32,488 bases of DNA, taken from the NCBI RefSeq assembly GCF_000003605.2, contig NW_003127663.1, forward strand, positions 1 to 32,488, in the 5' to 3' direction. Below the pieces are notes generated by a model, which saw nothing but the letters and a program-made list of their open reading frames with translations, was not told the origin of the DNA and made no database searches. Of this stretch, positions 27,408 to 32,488 are shown piece by piece (position 1 is the first letter of the stretch; the number at the start of each line of letters is the position of its first letter). A program made the translations under genes and the position numbers. The DNA comes from Saccoglossus kowalevskii. Its lineage: Eukaryota; Hemichordata; Enteropneusta; Harrimaniidae.

Positions 27408-30400
27408 TTAAGTTTGAGAACTGGGTTGATTGGTCAGGTGGAGTGGTTGCCACAGGGAGACGTATTTCGCTCTGGAGAAACGCAGTTGATCAGTCTGGAG
27501 TCGTCTTTTGATGTCTTCATTGATGTTCAAAATGGCTGATTCAGATGACAAATGGATGTTTTCAAAGGCGGCTTTACATCTGGTCTTCCAAATATGGAGT
27601 TTAACTAGGTTAATGATGTAAAGGGCGGAGTTGTTGGGAAATGACGTGTGCACGGGGTCAGCTAAGCTGTAGATGATGAGGTTGGATGTACAGACGTTTA
27701 AGAGACCAAAGTGACGAAAAATGAAGCTTTCCACCCAAGACCATAGGGAAGCCGAAAAATCGCAAGAAATAAACATGTGATGTATTGTCTCTGGCATAGT
27801 ACAAGAGAGACGAGGACACATTTGACTGGTGGCGTATCCCCATCTATGCATCATAATGGTGGTGGTAAGTGCATTATGGATTATTCTCCAAGACAGGTCC
27901 CTCATGTTCATGTCCAGAAGAGGGGCATGAACTCTGTGCCAAATAGTGTTCCAGTCGAGACAGCCCTTCAACTCCATCACACGTGGGTATATAGAAGCTT
28001 GATTCAGGAGTAAGCCATATAACTCTTTCGTGGTGGCTTTATTGCAAATAATGTTGTTGTCCATTCTATTTACTGTACGAGCAAGGGTGATGATAGAAGC
28101 ATACCAGGGAGGTTCCGGTGGGAAGTGTGGGCCAATGTTTGACCACATGTTCGGCAGAAGACACCTGAGATCTGAGGCACAGTATGCCTTGGTGAAATAG
28201 CAGCAGGGACGATCATGGAAGCATGAGAAAACAGTTTTCAACAGCAGAGCATTTGCCATGCTGTGGAGATGTACGAGGCCCCAACCCCCCTTCGTCGTAG
28301 GCAGGTGAATAACATCGCGGCGGACCTTTTCCTTTCTTCCTCCCCAAAAGAAGCGGAATATATCAACTTGAATCTGTTTTAAGATTGGGGTTGGGCAGGG
28401 GAAGATGGGAGCGATATAATAAAACAAGGGGATGGCAAGAGAGTTGAGAATGGTGGTTTTGCCAGCTAAGGTGAGACGTCTAGATCTCCAGGACGTGAGC
28501 ATATTTCTCAGCTTGTTGTGTCTAACGGACCAGTTTTCTGATGGCATGTCCTCGTTTGAGATCCAAACCCCATTGACTTTAAGTCTCTTGTTATTGAAAG
28601 ATATGCCACTTGGAGAGTCCACTCTGTGTTTCCAGCTTCCAGCCCACATGCCTTTGGTCTTTTGCTTATTCAGTCGGGATCCGGATGCTAAACCAAAACG
28701 CTCACTGATGGACATCAGAGCTTCCAAGGACTCTGAGCTGGTAATAATGGCAGTGTTGTCATCGGCGTACTGGAAGAGTTTGGATGGTGAGGGGGCTCCT
28801 GGCAGGTTAAACCCTTGGATGCACGGGGATTGCCTAACTGCAGCAGCAAAGGGTTCAATGTAAAGGGTGTACAGCAGTGGTGAAATGGGGCAGCCCTGCC
28901 GCACACCTCTTGAAAGGGGAAAGGCTTTTGAGAGGAACCCATTAACCAGAACTGAGCTGTGGATGTCATTATAGAAGGTCTGAATGGTTTGGATGAACGA
29001 GGGGCCAAAATTCATTCTCTGCAGAACCTTTACAAGGAAGGGCCACTCAACACGGTCGAAAGCCTTTTGCTGGTCTAGCGATACCAGAGCACAGGGAAAG
29101 TTGCGTTCATTGGCAAGGTAGACAATGTCTCGAATAACCTGGACGTTCTCCTGGATGGACCTCCCAGGGACTCCACACGTTTGGTATGGAGACAGCAGGT
29201 GAGAGGTAACAGATTTTAAACGGTTGCAGAAGGATTTGGAGATGAGCTTGTAATCGGTGTTGAGTAGGGAAATTGGCCGTTTGTTTTGTGGGCTCAAGTG
29301 GGCATTTTCGTTAGCTGGAGTGGAGGAATCACCGGGTTTGTTCAACAGGATGATGGTACCATGGCGCTGGGAGGACGAGAGTTTCCCAAGCTCAAGTTCT
29401 TGATTGAGTACTTCAGTGAGGTCTTCCCCTATAAAACGCCAACATGCAGAATAAAATTCCTTAGGTAATCCATCACTTCCGGGGGTTTTGTGGTTTTGCA
29501 TGCAGCGAAGTGACTGTTGAACCTCTGCAGGGGTGAGAGGCCCCTCCAGAGTAGATTGCTGATTAGGTGAGAGTTTGTTAGAAATTTTAGATAGGAAGAA
29601 CTCCTGTTCCGTGGTGTTGAGACAAGGTTCAGCCGTGTACAGCGTTTGGTAAAAATCGATGAGGGTTTCAGAGATTTTATCCTGAGAATGGTGAATAGTA
29701 ACATGTTTATTCAAGATGGCAGTGATGAGTTTCTCCTTTCCTCTGCGATGTTCCCGGCTGAAGAAGTATCTGGAGCATTTCTCATCCATATCCAGTTTTT
29801 GCACACGGGCCCGGATCTTGACTCCCTGCAAGCGCTTGGCTTTAAGCTTATTAATTTTGTTTTTAATATCATGGTAGTTGTCTAGGGTTGGCTTGGAGCG
29901 ATCTCCCTGATTCAGTTTTGATGTATAGAGCACAAGCTGTTGATGGAGCGATTCCAACGCTGCCTTGTGGGCTTTTGCCTTGCGATGAGAATGGGACTTC
30001 AGAAGAAGCTGTATACGATGTTTTATCATATCCCACCAATCTGCCATGGTGTTGAAAGCTGGTTGCAGTGTCTTCCACTTGTTATAATGCTCTTCTAGGT
30101 CTTTAGTAATTTTAGGGTCCTGGAAAAGAGACGTGTTACACTTCCAAACTCCTGGGCCACGATGTGGGGAGGAGAAAGGTGAGATAGAGAGTTTCATAAA
30201 CTCATGATCAGATAGCGAACAAGGAGAAATGCTAGTTTCAGTGTTTAAGCAGATGGAGACGTAAAATCTGTCAAGCCGGGAGGCAGTGGTGTTATTAGCA
30301 TCCCGCCAGGTAAACTCCTGAGCAGTAGGGTGGTCTTTGCGCCAAGAATCGACCATGGAGAAATCACTGACCAGTTGGCAAAGTTGCCTACTACCGACAA

Positions 30401-30911
30401 AGGAGTGACGACTGGAAAGTGAACCACCACATTTGTCATTGGTGGACTCGATGCAGTTAAAGTCTCCTCCAAGTACGATTGGGAAGCCGCTGCCACAGAA
30501 TTCATGAAGTGAGTTGAAAAAATCAGACCTACGCCCAGGGACATTAGGCCCATAAATGTTGACCAGAGTTAAAGGTGACCCGCTGACTTTAACTGTACAG
30601 GCGATTACTCTACCATCGCCGTCTTTCATGATGTTAGTTGGGGAAATGCCAGAGTTTGGCGAAAACAAAATCCCAACACCCTTGCTGTTGTTAGCGCCGA
30701 TACTCCAAATGGCCTCACCTCCCCACTCGCACATCCACTGTTGTTCTTCTGCAAGAGTGCTGACATGAGCTTCCTGGATGAAAACAATGTCGTAGTTGTT
30801 ACGGCAGTCTGAAAAAAGCTGAGCACGTTTATTGTACTCTTTTAAACCATTAATATTGATGGTGAGTATGGACAGAGAAGCCATAATAAGGGGTAGGGTG
30901 GTGTGGAGCAT
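27408..30911 (-). CDS. Family A ORF2, endonuclease-reverse transcriptase (A3)
   Basis: 1167 aa, the same length as A2, with all key motifs: endonuclease (NINGLKEY, QEAH, GGDFNC, SDHE), RT (SLDQQKAFD, GVRQGCPISPLLY, YADD) and the C-terminal CPRLSC..H..C knuckle. It differs from A2 by scattered substitutions; Ile rather than Thr in NINGLKEY matches family B and is probably ancestral. No stop or frameshift is seen, so the copy looks competent. The start at ATG 30909-30911 could instead be the MASLSIL ATG nine codons later. Confidence 0.95.
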   Translation of the reverse strand: MLHTTLPLIMASLSILTININGLKEYNKRAQLFSDCRNNYDIVFIQEAHVSTLAEEQQWMCEWGGEAIWSIGANNSKGVGILFSPNSGISPTNIMKDGDGRVIACTVKVSGSPLTLVNIYGPNVPGRRSDFFNSLHEFCGSGFPIVLGGDFNCIESTNDKCGGSLSSRHSFVGSRQLCQLVSDFSMVDSWRKDHPTAQEFTWRDANNTTASRLDRFYVSICLNTETSISPCSLSDHEFMKLSISPFSSPHRGPGVWKCNTSLFQDPKITKDLEEHYNKWKTLQPAFNTMADWWDMIKHRIQLLLKSHSHRKAKAHKAALESLHQQLVLYTSKLNQGDRSKPTLDNYHDIKNKINKLKAKRLQGVKIRARVQKLDMDEKCSRYFFSREHRRGKEKLITAILNKHVTIHHSQDKISETLIDFYQTLYTAEPCLNTTEQEFFLSKISNKLSPNQQSTLEGPLTPAEVQQSLRCMQNHKTPGSDGLPKEFYSACWRFIGEDLTEVLNQELELGKLSSSQRHGTIILLNKPGDSSTPANENAHLSPQNKRPISLLNTDYKLISKSFCNRLKSVTSHLLSPYQTCGVPGRSIQENVQVIRDIVYLANERNFPCALVSLDQQKAFDRVEWPFLVKVLQRMNFGPSFIQTIQTFYNDIHSSVLVNGFLSKAFPLSRGVRQGCPISPLLYTLYIEPFAAAVRQSPCIQGFNLPGAPSPSKLFQYADDNTAIITSSESLEALMSISERFGLASGSRLNKQKTKGMWAGSWKHRVDSPSGISFNNKRLKVNGVWISNEDMPSENWSVRHNKLRNMLTSWRSRRLTLAGKTTILNSLAIPLFYYIAPIFPCPTPILKQIQVDIFRFFWGGRKEKVRRDVIHLPTTKGGWGLVHLHSMANALLLKTVFSCFHDRPCCYFTKAYCASDLRCLLPNMWSNIGPHFPPEPPWYASIITLARTVNRMDNNIICNKATTKELYGLLLNQASIYPRVMELKGCLDWNTIWHRVHAPLLDMNMRDLSWRIIHNALTTTIMMHRWGYATSQMCPRLSCTMPETIHHMFISCDFSASLWSWVESFIFRHFGLLNVCTSNLIIYSLADPVHTSFPNNSALYIINLVKLHIWKTRCKAAFENIHLSSESAILNINEDIKRRLQTDQLRFSRAKYVSLWQPLHLTNQPSSQT

Positions 30912-30917
30912 GACGAG

Positions 30918-32297
30918 TTAGGTGATGTAATAATAGTCAAAGAAGGATGATTCCTTGGCCAGAACAAACTCAGGATGGCAGTTGCAGCAGTGGGAAAGCC
31001 ATTCTGAGGTGTTGATCGAAGTGGCTTTGCATTGTTTTACAGGGCACAAAAGATGGATGGTATCAAAGAAGTTGTGGGAGGTTTGTAGGTGGTTTACCAC
31101 GTCAGCCCAACCTGTGAGAATTTTCCGGCAGTCTGTGCTAGATATTGAGCAGCATCTGACATCAACTTCGGAAAGCTTATGCAGTGGGGAGTCACGACAT
31201 TTTGATAGAGCGTTACGAACACGTCTGGAAAGGAGGGGTTCTTCTTTTCCACTATCCACTGATTCTTGGTCCGAAGAGGCGCAGAACTCATCGTCTTCGG
31301 GCGCTTTCGGTCTCTTGTTGACTTCATTGGTGGGATCTTCGTTTGAAGCGGGACGCTTCTCTCCTTTATTGGTCTCTGCTGTGGTGGGTAGAGGATCTTT
31401 GGTAGTGGAGACTTGGCTGTTCATATCCAGGGTTCTTGGTCGGTCCTTTGCAGGGTCCAGAGATGTGGATTGGGCGTCGGTGAGATGTTCGTTTGTTGGT
31501 TCCTCCCTGTGCATTGTAGCTGATTGGTGCTCAGAAGGAGGATCGTGGGGTGGGGTTGCACTCGAGGGCTCAGGTGGGGGAATAGGATCTGAGGCTGGTG
31601 GATTGGTAGGGGTCCAAGTTTTACCTAGGTTGACTCTGCCGGCGAAAGAAATTGGACAGTTGCGGTAATTGTGTCCACCTGTATGACAGACAGTGCAAGT
31701 GATGGGATTTGTGCAGCTGTCAACTGAGTGGCCCATTTCGAGGCACCTGTAACAAATAACTTCTTTACAGTCTTTGGCAAAATGACCATTCTTATTGCAC
31801 CGTGCGCAAATCTTCGGTTGACCGAGGTATGAGAACCAGATATTACGATTACATACACGAAGGCGTGGTGGGATATTATGGCGTAGTCTGATCTTGTACT
31901 GTCGCAGACCATTGAAACATGAAGGGTGGTCTGCATATACACATTTTCTCGCTGCAACAACTTCTCCAAAAGCATTTAAAGCGTGGCTGACAAATGAATC
32001 GTCTAAATCATTCCCCACAAAGGAGGCAGTAACAATCACAAATTCTTCATAAGAAGACACACAAACTTGCGTATCCAAACCCTTTAGCTTAAGAAAGAAC
32101 TCACGCCTGAGAGAGATAGACCGAAAGGTCACATCATACTTTGAGGCAGACAGTTTTTCAACTGCCTCCAGATGTGGCTCGACGACAACGCCACCAGAAG
32201 CTAAAAATGAGAATACCTCTTTGGGAGGGACACTTTCGCTCTGGAAGGAAAGGCAGAGAACTCTGTCCTTTCTTGCCAATGATGGAGCTCCAGTCAT
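30918..32297 (-). CDS. Family A ORF1, gag-like nucleic-acid-binding protein (A3)
   Basis: 459 aa from ATG 32295-32297. RRM-like N-terminal region, three CCHC knuckles (the third reads CTVCHTGGHNYRNC), an acidic/Pro-Thr linker that differs from A2 at several residues, and two C2H2-like fingers at the C-terminus. Most A2/A3 amino-acid differences I noticed fall in the linker, none at the metal ligands. Six nt separate the stop from ORF2. Confidence 0.94.
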   Translation of the reverse strand: MTGAPSLARKDRVLCLSFQSESVPPKEVFSFLASGGVVVEPHLEAVEKLSASKYDVTFRSISLRREFFLKLKGLDTQVCVSSYEEFVIVTASFVGNDLDDSFVSHALNAFGEVVAARKCVYADHPSCFNGLRQYKIRLRHNIPPRLRVCNRNIWFSYLGQPKICARCNKNGHFAKDCKEVICYRCLEMGHSVDSCTNPITCTVCHTGGHNYRNCPISFAGRVNLGKTWTPTNPPASDPIPPPEPSSATPPHDPPSEHQSATMHREEPTNEHLTDAQSTSLDPAKDRPRTLDMNSQVSTTKDPLPTTAETNKGEKRPASNEDPTNEVNKRPKAPEDDEFCASSDQESVDSGKEEPLLSRRVRNALSKCRDSPLHKLSEVDVRCCSISSTDCRKILTGWADVVNHLQTSHNFFDTIHLLCPVKQCKATSINTSEWLSHCCNCHPEFVLAKESSFFDYYYIT

Positions 32298-32351
32298 GGC
32301 AGCCAAACGTAGTGAGAAAGTAACAGGAATGGAGAAGAGGGGGGGGCCTCA

Positions 32352-32377
32352 GCCCAATAGTCTATTTGACTATGGGC
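32352..32377 (-). other. 5' UTR hairpin upstream of ORF1 (A3)
   Basis: The GCCC-A-ATAGTC/GACTAT-GGGC stem-loop of A2 is conserved here without change, although the bases on either side differ by small indels. Confidence 0.45.
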
Positions 32378-32488
32378 AGAGGAACAGCAGACGCAAAAAG
32401 GAGAGCAAACACAGAGCAAAAAAGCAAGGAAAAGCTAACGAACCAAACAGCAATCAGGACACAGCACTCAACACCTTGACCTTGAATT

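Larger units (their letters stand above)
27159..32488 (-). mobile_element. Family A LINE, copy A3, both ORFs intact (5' end off window)
   Basis: Same plan as A2: 3' UTR 27159-27407, ORF2 27408-30911, ORF1 30918-32297, then 191 bp of 5' UTR to the window end. By comparison with A2 roughly 115 bp of 5' UTR lie outside. The 5' UTR shows small indels against A2 (near 32341 and 32475), while the coding region has substitutions only. That pattern suggests both copies were under selection until recently or are young. Confidence 0.94.

Overview
The window is eukaryotic, almost certainly animal. It is a tandem array of U5 spliceosomal snRNA genes (period about 970 bp, all on the minus strand) invaded by two families of non-LTR retrotransposons (LINEs). 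I recognise U5 from its invariant loop I, the stem around it, an Sm site and a terminal 3' stem-loop. The LINEs carry a gag-like ORF1 with CCHC zinc knuckles and an ORF2 with an AP-like endonuclease, a reverse transcriptase and a C-terminal zinc knuckle. This architecture points to the L1/Tx1-type superfamily. No host protein-coding gene is visible. I cannot name the species.

Layout from left to right on the + strand: (1) 1-2159, a family A LINE cut by the window edge on the left and truncated inside ORF1 on the right; (2) 2160-6082, U5 units with one 3'-truncated U5, three complete U5 genes and the 3' part of a fifth; (3) 6083-11445, family B LINE copy B1, ORF2 broken; (4) 11446-12411, the 5' stub of the interrupted U5, one spacer and the 3' part of the next U5; (5) 12412-17837, family B copy B2, ORF2 with a single frameshift; (6) 17838-19773, a U5 stub, a complete U5 and the 3' part of another; (7) 19774-25220, family A copy A2, both ORFs intact; (8) 25221-27158, a U5 stub, a complete U5 and a 3' part; (9) 27159-32488, family A copy A3, both ORFs intact, 5' UTR cut by the window end.

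The central observation is target specificity. Every LINE 3' end seen (B1, B2, A2, A3) sits at exactly the same base of U5, at the 5' edge of loop I (between nt 34 and 35; numbering from the 5' end chosen here coincides with human U5, so loop uridines fall at 40-43). All insertions are in the same orientation as U5. For B1 and B2 the two U5 parts add up to exactly 120 nt, the length of an uninterrupted gene, so there is neither target-site duplication nor loss; A2 has lost 2 nt. Two distinct LINE families therefore share one snRNA target.

Functionally, each inserted LINE lies directly downstream of an intact U5 promoter region and the first 32-34 nt of U5, so U5 transcription could drive the element. 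ORF1 and ORF2 are separated by only 6 nt (A) or 20 nt (B). Their 3' UTRs share a stem-loop architecture that may be what the reverse transcriptase recognises. Duplicated blocks and a hybrid spacer show that unequal exchange and gene conversion reshape the array.
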